Source: Thermoplasmata archaeon (GTDB lineage: Archaea > Thermoplasmatota > Thermoplasmata > Methanomassiliicoccales > Methanomethylophilaceae). From it: a DNA stretch of 34,889 bases. Positions 1-8,086 of this stretch are shown here, piece by piece (position 1 is the stretch's first letter; each line of letters opens with the position of its first letter). The DNA lies in NCBI GenBank assembly GCA_015063195.1, contig SUSX01000008.1:1-34889 (forward strand), read 5' to 3'. The notes under the pieces are model-generated. The model saw nothing but the letters and a program-made list of their open reading frames with translations. It searched no databases and was not told where the DNA came from. Position numbers and translations under genes: made by a program.

Positions 1-81
1 TTTCGGTTCTCCTTCGCCTGCGAAGCTGGCGAAGCATACCGCTGTGGATTTATGCAAATCCATTCCGACTGCTATTCTCAT
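1..81 (-). CDS. IS110-family transposase, N-terminal fragment (runs off left edge)
   Basis: This reading frame is not in the ORF track because it is cut by the window edge after 27 codons. It begins MRIAVGMDLHKSTAVCFAS, which matches the N-terminus of IS110-family transposases; the Asp in GMDLHKS would be the first acidic residue of their DEDD (RuvC-like) catalytic set. The ATG is preceded by GGTGA, a good archaeal ribosome-binding site. The catalytic Ser-containing C-terminal half lies outside the window, so I cannot tell whether the element is intact. Confidence 0.75.
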   Translation of the reverse strand, partial: MRIAVGMDLHKSTAVCFASFAGEGEPK

Positions 82-87
82 CCATTC

Positions 88-240
88 ACCATCCGTTCGC
101 CGATACACGGAACGGACAGCATCGGGAGTGACAGCGTAATCTTTTATCTTCGATCACGATATCAGAATCGCTCGTGCGATTCGTTCAATGTATTAGGCAA
201 CATTTGAATGCACGAGCTCAGTTTTTAATTGGGCGGTCTT
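88..240 (-). ncRNA. candidate IS110 bridge-RNA region (hairpin-rich DNA upstream of transposase)
   Basis: This stretch upstream of the transposase start has no ORF but contains stacked inverted repeats: TCCGTTC/GAACGGA (92-98 with 110-116), a perfect GAATCGC-TCGT-GCGATTC hairpin (165-182), and an imperfect TTCAATG/CATTTGAA pair (184-208). In the IS110 group a structured non-coding 'bridge' RNA that selects target and donor DNA is made from a non-coding end of the element, often upstream of the transposase. Position and structure fit, but guide loops cannot be assigned without the other end of the element and its target site. The distal boundary is a guess. Bases 241-363 are AT-rich, and I see no gene in them. 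Confidence 0.35.
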
Positions 241-363
241 TTTTAACATCAGTTTTCTGTTAGAGTACGTTATTTCGATTGTTTTCAATTGCTTCACAAT
301 TCCATTAAAAGTCCATACCTCACGGTAAAACTGCAGTGATTTTTACAAAAAGAGTAGGGATGA

Positions 364-1107
364 TTAACCGAGAACTTTCTCAAGAACCTTGGCGCAGAAC
401 ATACCCCAACCGTCACACTGCTTCAGAAGTGAAACAATAATTCCTGAACTCAGTTTTGATTCTCCGCCCTGACGCTCTCCGAATTCGAATTCGAATTCTT
501 TGATTGTTATGTCCTTTGGTACATACTTCATAAGATCGAAGAGAGCTTTGAATCCCTTCATTTGGAAATTATCTCTGTATTTTTCGATGGTTTCTTTAAA
601 CATCTCTGTTTTTCCGCCGAAAAGACCGCTCATGATATCAGATGAAATCTGCTTATCATGCATCTTCAGCGTAAAAGCTGCGAGATAGTGTGCGCCCCAT
701 GAACCTACCCATCTTCCAAAAGATGAGAGATTAGAACGGTCCTTCCTGACACCGATTGTCAGATCCGCACCACTCTCAAGCTGTTCGAACATTCCCTTGA
801 GTGCCGAAGGAGGATGCTGGAAATCAGAATCCATATTGATGAAAAATTCAGTCTCGGTACGCTCAATACCTTCGAAGATACTTGCAGAAAGTCCCCTGTC
901 TTCAGGATCACGGACGATAAGCCTTACCATGGGATCTGATTCCGCCCTGGACAGGACTATCTCCTGAGTCTTGTCCTTGGAATTGTCATCCATGACCAAT
1001 ACGGTGAATGCCGGGTACATCTCTCTGAGAGTATCCACCATTTTTCCGATGTTAGCTTCTTCATTGTAAGTCGGGAGAATAACAGTGCATCCTGATTCCG
1101 TAAGTAT
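364..1107 (-). CDS. GT2 glycosyltransferase, dolichol-phosphate mannosyltransferase-like (start codon uncertain)
   Basis: GT-A fold glycosyltransferase of the DPM1 type, expected to move a sugar from a nucleotide sugar to a polyprenyl phosphate at the membrane. Visible motifs are TVILPTYNEEANI (first strand), VMDDNSKDKT (nucleotide binding), the metal motif MDSDFQHPP, and FGERQGGESKL near the C-terminus. No C-terminal membrane helices are present, so it is the short, soluble-domain form. The ORF track starts at Met 1041, but that would remove TVILPTYNEEANIG, which is encoded just upstream in frame. Between the in-frame stop at 1131-1129 and 1041 there is no ATG, GTG or TTG. I place the start at the ATA at 1107, preceded by AGAGGG; ATC at 1116 is also possible, as is a sequencing error. 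Confidence 0.7.
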   Translation of the reverse strand: MLTESGCTVILPTYNEEANIGKMVDTLREMYPAFTVLVMDDNSKDKTQEIVLSRAESDPMVRLIVRDPEDRGLSASIFEGIERTETEFFINMDSDFQHPPSALKGMFEQLESGADLTIGVRKDRSNLSSFGRWVGSWGAHYLAAFTLKMHDKQISSDIMSGLFGGKTEMFKETIEKYRDNFQMKGFKALFDLMKYVPKDITIKEFEFEFGERQGGESKLSSGIIVSLLKQCDGWGMFCAKVLEKVLG

Positions 1108-1133
1108 CCCTCTGATTAACCCATAAGGTTAAT

Positions 1134-1145
1134 CGTATTTATACG
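1134..1145 (-). promoter_or_regulatory. TATA box of the DPM1-like glycosyltransferase gene
   Basis: The minus-strand sequence CGTATAAATACG is a strong archaeal TATA element. A transcript beginning about 25 bases downstream would start near 1115, just before the ATC and ATA codons proposed as starts and well upstream of Met 1041. This supports translation through the conserved TVILPTYNEE segment. Confidence 0.55.
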
Positions 1146-1205
1146 GGGCGCATAGAAAACAGTCAATTTTTTGTAAAAATGATTATAACCATATCTGTTT
1201 AAACA

Positions 1206-2204
1206 CTAACGGATGATTATCTTCTTACCGTATGTAGCATCAATGTTTCCGACATAACCGTAAACGTGACAGTGTTCGGCATCTGTGAAAAATGAACCTG
1301 AATTATCATCGCGTGTATCTCCGGAATCCCAATTCAGAATCTCTGAGGAATAATCGAGACCGGATGCAACAATCTGTGCGATTGATTGTAGTACCCATGC
1401 ATAATACTCTCTGCTGACGGAAAAGTTCATTATCATTCCGTTTCTTGATTCAAATAAAAGAGCTGATGAATAACCGTCAATGAAACTGCCTATTCTAAAA
1501 TAATCGGTTGTTAAGGAGCCGTATTTTATTCCGTAAGTACATTCATTGATGAATACGCCTAGTGCCTCCTGTATTATGGAATCCTGCACATCACCAAAAA
1601 GATACTCGGGGCCATCCCTGAATATAGTATCATCATCTACACCCGTGAAAATTTCTGCAAATCCTTCGATTGTGATGACTGTTGAACTCGTTGCTACGTA
1701 TTTTCCGAAGCATCCGAACATGTTGATTACTGCTCCGCCTGAATCCAACCAATCAACAAGGAAACAATCCTCTGTACCGTTGTAAAGACATTGAGGTATC
1801 TCTGCAGACACAAACATCAATGCGGTTTCATAAGGATTCAGAGATTTGAGTACATCAGGAATGTCAGATGCGGAACATATTCTGAAATCATGCAATTCCC
1901 TGTTCTCAAAGAAAGAATCGAAATAACCCAGTGTATTTTTCTGAATACGATATTCTATCGACGAATAATACCCCTCGTCATAACAGGCGATTATTGTGTT
2001 AATATCATATTTACCATCTGTTTCTATCAGAGCAGTATGAGTTTCCATGCCATAATTCGCATCATATGAGTATTCGATACTATCATCAGAATATTTTGCA
2101 CTGAATTCACAATTGTAGAGGTCTGTGGGAAAATACACCGTGACCATGCCGATTAAAACAATTCCGCAAAGTACTACGAATATCACTTTATCTCGGTTGT
2201 TCAT
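1206..2204 (-). CDS. membrane-anchored extracytoplasmic protein of unknown function
   Basis: I do not recognise the family. The start is set at the ATG at 2204 (MNNRDKVIF), because GGAGG lies 7 bases before it; the ORF-track start 39 bases earlier has no such site. Residues 6-25 (VIFVVLCGIVLIGMVTVYF) form one hydrophobic helix, and about 305 polar residues follow, so a single-pass protein with an outside domain is likely. The stretch ETALMFVS...FLVDWLDSGGAVINMFG resembles membrane-anchored domains with a glutamine-amidotransferase-like fold, but this is only an impression. The gene overlaps the upstream membrane protein by 17 bases, so the two are translationally coupled and probably act together at the surface. 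It ends in TAG. Confidence 0.7.
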   Translation of the reverse strand: MNNRDKVIFVVLCGIVLIGMVTVYFPTDLYNCEFSAKYSDDSIEYSYDANYGMETHTALIETDGKYDINTIIACYDEGYYSSIEYRIQKNTLGYFDSFFENRELHDFRICSASDIPDVLKSLNPYETALMFVSAEIPQCLYNGTEDCFLVDWLDSGGAVINMFGCFGKYVATSSTVITIEGFAEIFTGVDDDTIFRDGPEYLFGDVQDSIIQEALGVFINECTYGIKYGSLTTDYFRIGSFIDGYSSALLFESRNGMIMNFSVSREYYAWVLQSIAQIVASGLDYSSEILNWDSGDTRDDNSGSFFTDAEHCHVYGYVGNIDATYGKKIIIR

Positions 2205-3453
2205 AAGAGCGCCTCCATAGTTCTGAGAATGCCAAAATTGCACAGATGATTCCGCATGACATCTTTATCGGTTCAAAGAAGACATAAAGTACTCCAAACA
2301 AAGAATGTCCTTTGTACACAATCGTGTTGAGGAAATCAAAAGTATAATCGTAATATCCGATTTCACCGAATATGGATATGTTGACTATTGAAAATGATAG
2401 TATCCCCAATAGAGATATGAACAGTATTGCTGCAAATGACTCTTTTGGCAATGCAATAATGACCAATGCCAGTAAAACGAGATAATATTGCGTATTTCCG
2501 GGAAGAATCAACATCACTGATGTAAAAAGAAGTCCGGAAAGACACAGAACAACCTCTCTATTATCCTTTATCTTAGACATTTTATGCATAATTATTACGA
2601 ATATAGCTATGATTGCCGGACTTAGAGGAATGATCAAGTTATATGTGTGGGAGTCTAAATTCCTGATTCTGCCCAATAGCCAATCCATGGATTGTTCAAA
2701 GTCTCCGTTAAGGATTACGGGTAACATAAGGATAACAACAGTTACAATTGCTGACAGAATATATTTTCCAGCATCTTTGAAACTATTATTCTTTCCGTAC
2801 ACATAGATTATTAAACCTAATGCAATGAATGCACCGTACGGTTTCGTCAAAAGACTGATTGCCATAGACGTACCAGATATAACGAAATTTCCCTTCAGTG
2901 CCGCATAGATGGCAATCAGCATGAAAAGAACCTCAATGTTATCAAAACTGACTCTGAATGACGATATTGAAATTGATAATGAACATAAAAGCCACAGTGC
3001 TACGGCCAATACTGCAGTCTTTTCATCCTTGAACAATATGGTGACAATTTTGTAAATGAAATATGCCACCAACATATCCACAGCAATCAAGAATATTTTC
3101 AGAACCATCGTGTATGCTACAGAAGGAACAATCTGCCCCTGTCCTGTTATTCCGGACGGAATCAAAAGATTCGGGTCCACATGACCATAGCTTATGCCAA
3201 GCATGTCACAAAAACCTGTCAGGAAAGACAATATATATCCCCATACAGGAGTATAGAAGTAGCCAAGGACATCATATAAACCATCATTTGCAGTGATATT
3301 TGATGATACCCTTACCCAATAACTCAGATCTGTACAGTACGTCAGTGAGACTGCAATTACCAAACGAACTATCAATCCAACTAGAACTATAGCAATTAAA
3401 ATCCTGGTGAGTTTCGGTAAACTCTTCAAATCTGATAGACGGGACGATTCCAA
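2188..3453 (-). CDS. polytopic membrane protein, probable GT-C-type glycosyltransferase
   Basis: 421 residues with about ten hydrophobic helices. The layout of one N-terminal helix followed by a loop with acidic and aromatic residues (YCTDLSYWVRVSSNI...YDVLGYFYTPVWGY) resembles GT-C mannosyltransferases of the GT39/GT87 kind, which use polyprenyl-phosphate sugars on the outer face. No exact family can be named from sequence alone. The start is a TTG with a TATA-like AAATATAATATCC centred 25 bases upstream, as for a leaderless transcript. The DPM1-like enzyme two genes downstream would make the type of lipid-linked sugar donor that a GT-C enzyme needs. Confidence 0.6.
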   Translation of the reverse strand: MESSRLSDLKSLPKLTRILIAIVLVGLIVRLVIAVSLTYCTDLSYWVRVSSNITANDGLYDVLGYFYTPVWGYILSFLTGFCDMLGISYGHVDPNLLIPSGITGQGQIVPSVAYTMVLKIFLIAVDMLVAYFIYKIVTILFKDEKTAVLAVALWLLCSLSISISSFRVSFDNIEVLFMLIAIYAALKGNFVISGTSMAISLLTKPYGAFIALGLIIYVYGKNNSFKDAGKYILSAIVTVVILMLPVILNGDFEQSMDWLLGRIRNLDSHTYNLIIPLSPAIIAIFVIIMHKMSKIKDNREVVLCLSGLLFTSVMLILPGNTQYYLVLLALVIIALPKESFAAILFISLLGILSFSIVNISIFGEIGYYDYTFDFLNTIVYKGHSLFGVLYVFFEPIKMSCGIICAILAFSELWRRSYEQPR

Positions 3454-3472
3454 CGATTTATCTAAAAAATGT

Positions 3473-3512
3473 AAATATAATATCCTTTCACTAATTGGAT
3501 GTATAATCCAAT
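3473..3512 (-). promoter_or_regulatory. promoter with TATA box and upstream perfect inverted repeat
   Basis: On the minus strand a TATA-like GGATATTATATTT (3473-3484) lies at the right distance for the TTG start at 3453. Immediately upstream is a perfect palindrome ATTGGAT-GTATA-ATCCAAT (3494-3512). An inverted repeat at this position fits an operator or activator site for a dimeric regulator controlling the GT-C and surface protein pair. No regulator gene is nearby. Confidence 0.4.
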
Positions 3513-4143
3513 ATGTATTATATTATCACCTCTACTGAACAGCAATCTTTTGATGTATGTCGCTTGGTTCCCATCTTATTTTTAATTTAAAATGAGCAAC
3601 ATAAACTAAGATTTATGAACACTTAATTGACGTGCAACGATACACTGAGTGCACATACCTGCAAAGAATCACAGAAAATCATACCTTTCTCCATAAATCA
3701 GTGGTATGACCCTACATACAGGTACAACGAAAGATTTCCATATGTATCAGGCACAGTCATCTCCACTTTCACACTACCATAGTGAAAGAAAAAGAGACTC
3801 AACATCGTTACAAAAAAGACACTATTGCAGCTATGATGAGTTTCTGTTTTTGCGAAAGTGCGCCTACAGGGTTCAACATCGGTTTTACAATACATCTACT
3901 CATTAAATCATTTGTCATATCTTTGTTACCACTGCACTGTGAAGAATCGGGATATGCATCAAAGAGAATGATACTTCAATAAAACAGAACAGAATAAGAC
4001 GTACTATGAGGACTGAACATATTGGTTTACAACATTCTCAAAGATTACAGATCCTAAAGGAGATGTCTCCGAGTCCAAGCTCATCTGAAATAGCAATTAG
4101 TCTTTTATTGTATGGAAACAATCGCCTCACGAAAGGTGACAAG
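3513..4143. other. about 630 bases without a recognisable gene
   Basis: Short ORFs of 65-66 codons occur on both strands, but none has a recognisable motif, a ribosome-binding site or membrane character. A hairpin lies at 3766-3788 (CTTTCAC with GTGAAAG, or CTTT-CACTA-CCA-TAGTG-AAAG with a two-base bulge). A TATA-like CTTTTATTGTATGG near 4105 probably serves the ACT-domain gene at 4144. The stretch could be a decayed gene or an untranslated RNA; I see no proof of either. Confidence 0.4.
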
Positions 4144-4506
4144 ATGCACGTAATCTCACTTATCGTGAAGAACGAATTCGGCGTTATGCAAAGAGTTATG
4201 GGGGAATTTACCCGCAATAAAATCAACGTCGAAACCATCGTCGTCGGAAAATGCGAACAACCAGGCAAATCCAGAATCGTACTTTCCGTGAACGACAAAG
4301 ATCAAGCATCAATGGCAGTCATCAGACTTCAGAAACTCCAGGATGTATATGCTGCTCAGCTTGTAGAGGCCAGCGGACAGTCTGCATACGCACTCATTTC
4401 CACATCTGACGGAAATGTAGGGGTTGTCGGAGAATCCATGCAGGTAGAGGAGCTCATAGAACGCTGTAATCCGGAGAAATATGTCAAAGCACTCAATGCG
4501 CTTTGA
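4144..4506 (+). CDS. ACT-domain protein like acetolactate synthase small subunit (IlvH/IlvN)
   Basis: The protein begins MHVISLIVKNEFGVMQRVMGEFTRNKINVETIVVGKCEQPGKSRIVLSV. This is the ACT fold of the acetolactate synthase regulatory subunit, which binds branched-chain amino acids and controls the catalytic subunit. The ORF track begins 46 codons earlier, but GGTGA lies just before the ATG at 4144 and homology begins there. At 120 residues it is shorter than the usual 160 or so, with a reduced C-terminal half. No ilvB or ilvC is adjacent; the neighbour, convergent with a 5-base gap, is another ACT-containing protein. It could regulate a distant acetolactate synthase or act as a separate amino-acid sensor. 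Confidence 0.75.
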   Translation: MHVISLIVKNEFGVMQRVMGEFTRNKINVETIVVGKCEQPGKSRIVLSVNDKDQASMAVIRLQKLQDVYAAQLVEASGQSAYALISTSDGNVGVVGESMQVEELIERCNPEKYVKALNAL

Positions 4507-4511
4507 TATGA

Positions 4512-5927
4512 TTATTCTTCAAATTTCAAAAACGGACCGTGTCCCGGACAGACAAGATATCCCTTGAAGTTAGACAGTATATGTTTCAGGCATATCTTAG
4601 CCTTCGCTGAATCAGTATTGACGCTTTGCATGAGATACGGTGCTAAACTATTGAACTCAGCCTGTTCTTTTGAAAAGCCGGAAGCATTGACATAATCATC
4701 TCCGGTAAACACAATATCCAGATCATCACAGACCAGTAATGTGTCCCCTTTGACGTGCCCTCCGTTTCCTTCCAATATCTTAAAAGAATAGCCGGCAAAT
4801 TCAAAACTTCCAGCATTAGAATATAATTCATCGGATTCTTTTCTGCCGATGATTTCAAGATTCTTAGTACCCGGAGGAATATAACCGGCTATCAGCAGAC
4901 TGAGACGGTAGTAAGGTGCATGTATAGGATTCAGCTCCCTGTATCTCAGGCCCCCTTCCTCTTCGACCTTGAAATCATCATAAATCGACCCTGTTACCAA
5001 TATCCGATCGAAATATGGCATCAGACCGACATGATCCACATCGGAGTGTGTAAGATAGAGCAATCTGCTTTTGGTATAGAATCCGTCTATTTTTTCAGCA
5101 AAGAAATCCATGATATTCTGCGCATAACAATGGAATGCACCATCCACAAACAGAAGTGAATCATCTGATTCCAGAACATATACGGTACTTCCACAAGGAG
5201 GTTCCATCATGTGTAATTTTAAATTACCCAGATATTCAGCACGATAGACAGGGTTGAAGTTTTCACCCGTATTTTTTCTGACGAAGGAAGCGAACTTTCG
5301 GACATAATCAAAAGTTGTGAATGGGAGTTCACCCTTGTCCTCGAGGATCTGCATAATCTTGTTTGAATTGATGATCATTTCTTTTGATCCTTCGTTATCA
5401 AGTGACAGGAGCTCTTTCATATCAGATGAAAACGAAAGATAGAACACTGTATTGTCCAGAACTTTATCGGTTATATCATAATCCAGTATCGTCACTTCAT
5501 ACAACTGAGCTATACGGTCCAGAACCGCCTTTGTTATCTTCGGATTATCGATATGGATCCCCATCTTGAAATGTTGAAACTCCGTACCGTTGTCCTGTGC
5601 ATTCATGTATGAAATATTAACTTCATAGTGTGCCAGTACTTCCAGAACAGGAATGACTGCTCCTGCCTTGTCAGGAATCTTTAGGCTAAGAAGCAACACA
5701 TTATCATCACGATCCTCAGTCAAAAAACCCAAAAGACTGAGTTCCTCCGTGATACTTTCAAACACAGAATCATCATCAGCGGAAACATCCAGGAACATCG
5801 TATTGCTGTCAACGGATTTGTTATAACTGGTACGTACAATATTGCCACCATTGGCACTGATCACTTTGGCTGCACGGAGAAAACTTCCTGCCTTGTCCTC
5901 GACATTGGTGACGTATGTACGCCTCAT
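4512..5927 (-). CDS. ACT-ACT-metallo-beta-lactamase-fold fusion protein
   Basis: 471 residues. Two ACT-type modules are visible at about 2-72 (RRTYVTNVEDKAGSFLRAAKVI) and 77-152 (VLLLSLKIPDKAGAVIPVLEVLA). A linker of about 70 residues and a metallo-beta-lactamase domain (about 230-465) follow. Putative metal ligands are H295, D297, D299 and H300 in THSDVDH, H392 in GGHVKGD, D411 in FTGDD and H464 in CPGHGP (ORF-track numbering). The second ligand position is Asp rather than the usual His, closer to the H-x-E-x-D-H pattern of flavodiiron-type proteins. This suggests an amino-acid-responsive hydrolase or a di-iron redox sensor; the substrate is unknown. The ATG at 5927 is chosen because GAGGT precedes it; the track uses the TTG one codon earlier. 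Confidence 0.75.
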   Translation of the reverse strand: MRRTYVTNVEDKAGSFLRAAKVISANGGNIVRTSYNKSVDSNTMFLDVSADDDSVFESITEELSLLGFLTEDRDDNVLLLSLKIPDKAGAVIPVLEVLAHYEVNISYMNAQDNGTEFQHFKMGIHIDNPKITKAVLDRIAQLYEVTILDYDITDKVLDNTVFYLSFSSDMKELLSLDNEGSKEMIINSNKIMQILEDKGELPFTTFDYVRKFASFVRKNTGENFNPVYRAEYLGNLKLHMMEPPCGSTVYVLESDDSLLFVDGAFHCYAQNIMDFFAEKIDGFYTKSRLLYLTHSDVDHVGLMPYFDRILVTGSIYDDFKVEEEGGLRYRELNPIHAPYYRLSLLIAGYIPPGTKNLEIIGRKESDELYSNAGSFEFAGYSFKILEGNGGHVKGDTLLVCDDLDIVFTGDDYVNASGFSKEQAEFNSLAPYLMQSVNTDSAKAKICLKHILSNFKGYLVCPGHGPFLKFEE

Positions 5928-6031
5928 CAAACCTCAATCAAACAAGAACAATAAAAACTGAACGTTCAAAAACTAGGAATAGTGATAGATGATGCAAGCA
6001 CCATCATATCAGAATAAACGAAATGGTTTGA

Positions 6032-6334
6032 TCAGCTCTTCATCACTGCAACAAGGAAAATACCTACTGCAACGATTGCACCTACAATGATTGCAACCAA
6101 ATTGATCAATGAATCGATAACAAGATCAAGAGCATAAATGTCCTTGAACATCTCAATGTCACTGAATCCGACGAGGTATGCCCATACTCCGCCAACGATG
6201 AGACCCACTAAGAGCAGGACAATTCCCATCTTTCTGCTTTTACCTGTTCCGAAATATGCAGTGAATAATCCTGCAAGTAACATGATGAAAGCGAATGCGA
6301 AGACTGCGATTGTCAAAAATGACATTAACTCCAT
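6032..6334 (-). CDS. small membrane protein, three predicted helices
   Basis: The family is not recognised. The 100-residue protein has hydrophobic helices at about 5-28, 36-57 and 73-97, with a short basic loop (GKSRKMG) after the first helix. AAGGAG lies 9 bases before the ATG at 6334, and a TATA-like GTATATAC lies about 50 bases upstream, so it is probably expressed alone. It is a separate unit, divergent from the guanylyltransferase-like gene. Confidence 0.6.
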   Translation of the reverse strand: MELMSFLTIAVFAFAFIMLLAGLFTAYFGTGKSRKMGIVLLLVGLIVGGVWAYLVGFSDIEMFKDIYALDLVIDSLINLVAIIVGAIVAVGIFLVAVMKS

Positions 6335-6456
6335 TCTTCCAACTCCTTGGTTTCGAAAAACCTCTATGCCACGTAGAGTAGGACTGATGTATATACTTCA
6401 CTATTGTATATTTGGTTTAATCACCATATTGCCTAATAGCTGATATTCCAAAGACC

Positions 6457-6464
6457 CATATATG
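6457..6464 (+). promoter_or_regulatory. TATA box of the sugar nucleotidyltransferase gene
   Basis: CCCATATATG is centred about 30 bases before the ATG at 6491. The distance predicts a transcript with a very short or absent leader. No ribosome-binding site is seen before the ATG, consistent with leaderless translation. Confidence 0.45.
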
Positions 6465-6490
6465 TCGATGTCATCTTACTCCTGATACGG

Positions 6491-7510
6491 ATGTACAGAG
6501 GAGTAAAACAGGCAGTTCTCATGGTCGGGGGAAAAGGTACCCGTCTCAGACCATTGACACTGACAAGACCGAAACCCATTCTTTCTGTGACAGACAAACC
6601 CTGTCTGGGATATCTGATTGACTCAATGGTTAAAGGCGGAATCGAAGAGATTATACTTGCATGCGGATACAAATCCGAACTACTGGTAAATGCCATCGGA
6701 GATGGTTCCGACAGGGGCGTGAAAATCAGATACTCTTTTGAAGAAGAACCTATGGGGACGGGCGGAGCAATCAAACTCCTCGAAGATGAATTAGATGACG
6801 TTTTTGTTGCGGTTAACGGAGATGTATTCGCTGACTTTGATCTGAGGGGTGAAATCGACACTCATATCGAAAATAACGCTGACATCACCCTTGCACTCAC
6901 ACCTGTGGACAATCCGTGGGAATTCGGTACAGCGTGTCAGGATGATTCAGGAAGAATTGTGGAATTCAGAGAGAAACCAAAACCTGAAGATGTTATCTCC
7001 AATCTTATCAATGCAGGCGTGTACATCGTAAAGAAGGAAATGATCGGATTCATACCCAAGGGGGAAATGTACGACTTCTCCAAAGATTTGGTCCCCAAGA
7101 AAACTGCTGAAGGCTATAGAATCTGGGGACATACACTCGAAGGCATCTGGATGGATGTGGGCCGTAAGAACGACCTTATACGTTCCAATCTGGTGGTTGC
7201 TGCCAGAGATAATATACAGGCCGGAGAGATTAAGAATTCGGAAACAAAGGGCATACTCTATTCACATGCAACATCATCCATAGAATCGTCAATAATCCAT
7301 GATGCCTCGATTATGTCCGAATGTAAGGTCATAGAATCAGAGATTATCAACTCCGTAATTATGCCTGGAGCACAGATAATCAATTCCAGAATTGAAAATT
7401 CAGTAATCGGATACGGCGCCGTTGTTGATGATTCAAAAGTAATCGAATCTATGATTGGCGACGATGAAATACTGAAGAGTACAGAAATCAAAGATTTCGG
7501 CGGAGAATAA
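6491..7510 (+). CDS. sugar-phosphate nucleotidyltransferase, mannose-1-phosphate guanylyltransferase-like
   Basis: Makes an activated sugar (probably GDP-mannose) from NTP and sugar 1-phosphate in the cytoplasm. The N-terminal Rossmann-like domain has the pyrophosphorylase signature VGGKGTRLRPLTLTRPKPIL (residues 13-32), the NGDVF metal motif near 107-111, and WEFGTA and FREKP further on. The last 80 residues are hexapeptide-like repeats (SIIHDASIMSECKVIESEIINSVI) typical of a short left-handed beta helix. The substrate cannot be fixed from sequence: GMP-mannose, UDP-glucose and dTDP-glucose enzymes share these motifs. It would feed the surface-glycan genes in this window and could act after the phosphoglucose/phosphomannose isomerase at 10673. 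Confidence 0.8.
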   Translation: MYRGVKQAVLMVGGKGTRLRPLTLTRPKPILSVTDKPCLGYLIDSMVKGGIEEIILACGYKSELLVNAIGDGSDRGVKIRYSFEEEPMGTGGAIKLLEDELDDVFVAVNGDVFADFDLRGEIDTHIENNADITLALTPVDNPWEFGTACQDDSGRIVEFREKPKPEDVISNLINAGVYIVKKEMIGFIPKGEMYDFSKDLVPKKTAEGYRIWGHTLEGIWMDVGRKNDLIRSNLVVAARDNIQAGEIKNSETKGILYSHATSSIESSIIHDASIMSECKVIESEIINSVIMPGAQIINSRIENSVIGYGAVVDDSKVIESMIGDDEILKSTEIKDFGGE

Positions 7511-7557
7511 CCTGAATCATTCTATATCTGATAGAACATTACAATCGAGGTAAGACT

Positions 7558-8043
7558 ATGATAGGCATGGACACGATATTTGACGCTTTGATGCTCATCA
7601 CCCTTCTTCTGATAATCCTGTCCATCCCGTCTATTGTTCTTTCTTTCATGAGTGCTTCCAAAGCTCTGAAGAAATACGTTGCTCTTAGAACACTAAAAGT
7701 CTCTGAGGATTCCGATGTTCCTGCCCATATCCTTAACGAATGGAAAGCTGTGAAAAGCAACATGTCCTATGCAGCCCTCATTACAGAAGAAATTGAGAGA
7801 CTCAATGCACTCAGGCCGTCACTGTTCCAGGCAGAAATTGGAATATTCCTCATCATTATCATGGCATTCTATCCCGGTTATGAATCTGACGTGTTTGTGT
7901 TGATGATGGTTTTATTAGCCATTGCTGTCGTAGCAGTAACCTACGGATACTTCAACATGAAACGTTATAAGAATGAGTATCTCTCAGTTCTTAAGGAAAT
8001 AACAGGTGACGGGACCAATTCCAAAGATAATATGTACGGATAG
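7558..8043 (+). CDS. membrane protein of unknown function, three hydrophobic helices
   Basis: 161 residues with a hydrophobic N-terminus (about 6-31), a soluble middle of about 65 residues rich in charged residues (EEIERLNALRP) that may form a short helix pair, and two adjacent helices near 95-130. GAGGT lies 7 bases before the ATG. A short inverted repeat TTCTAT-ATCTG-ATAGAA (7520-7536) lies between it and the upstream guanylyltransferase and could end or process that message. The gene stops at TAG. No family is recognised. Confidence 0.6.
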   Translation: MIGMDTIFDALMLITLLLIILSIPSIVLSFMSASKALKKYVALRTLKVSEDSDVPAHILNEWKAVKSNMSYAALITEEIERLNALRPSLFQAEIGIFLIIIMAFYPGYESDVFVLMMVLLAIAVVAVTYGYFNMKRYKNEYLSVLKEITGDGTNSKDNMYG

Positions 8044-8086
8044 GACTTGGCAAATCATTATAGCATAGTATTCGATTTTCCGCCAC

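Noticed and set aside
481-498. Three tandem GAATTC units in the glycosyltransferase gene
   Set aside because: They encode EFEFEF, a plausible beta strand at a place where DPM1-like enzymes have alternating residues; three units do not suggest an active repeat.
3698-3982. Three 65-66 codon ORFs on both strands in the gene-free stretch
   Set aside because: No ribosome-binding site, no family motif, low-complexity composition, and they overlap each other; they do not look coding.
4006-4143. 46-codon N-terminal extension of the ACT-domain gene
   Set aside because: Homology starts at MHVISLIVKN, a GGTGA site precedes that ATG, and the extension is rich in Ser and polar residues without conservation signs.
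7520-7536. Inverted repeat TTCTAT-ATCTG-ATAGAA as an operator
   Set aside because: Short and AT-rich, and located just after a stop codon; it may be only a weak 3' end signal.
8041-8086. TAG stop codons (ends of the genes at 1206, 7558 and 32896) as possible pyrrolysine read-through
   Set aside because: Nothing after these stops continues a domain, and no pyrrolysine genes are in the window.
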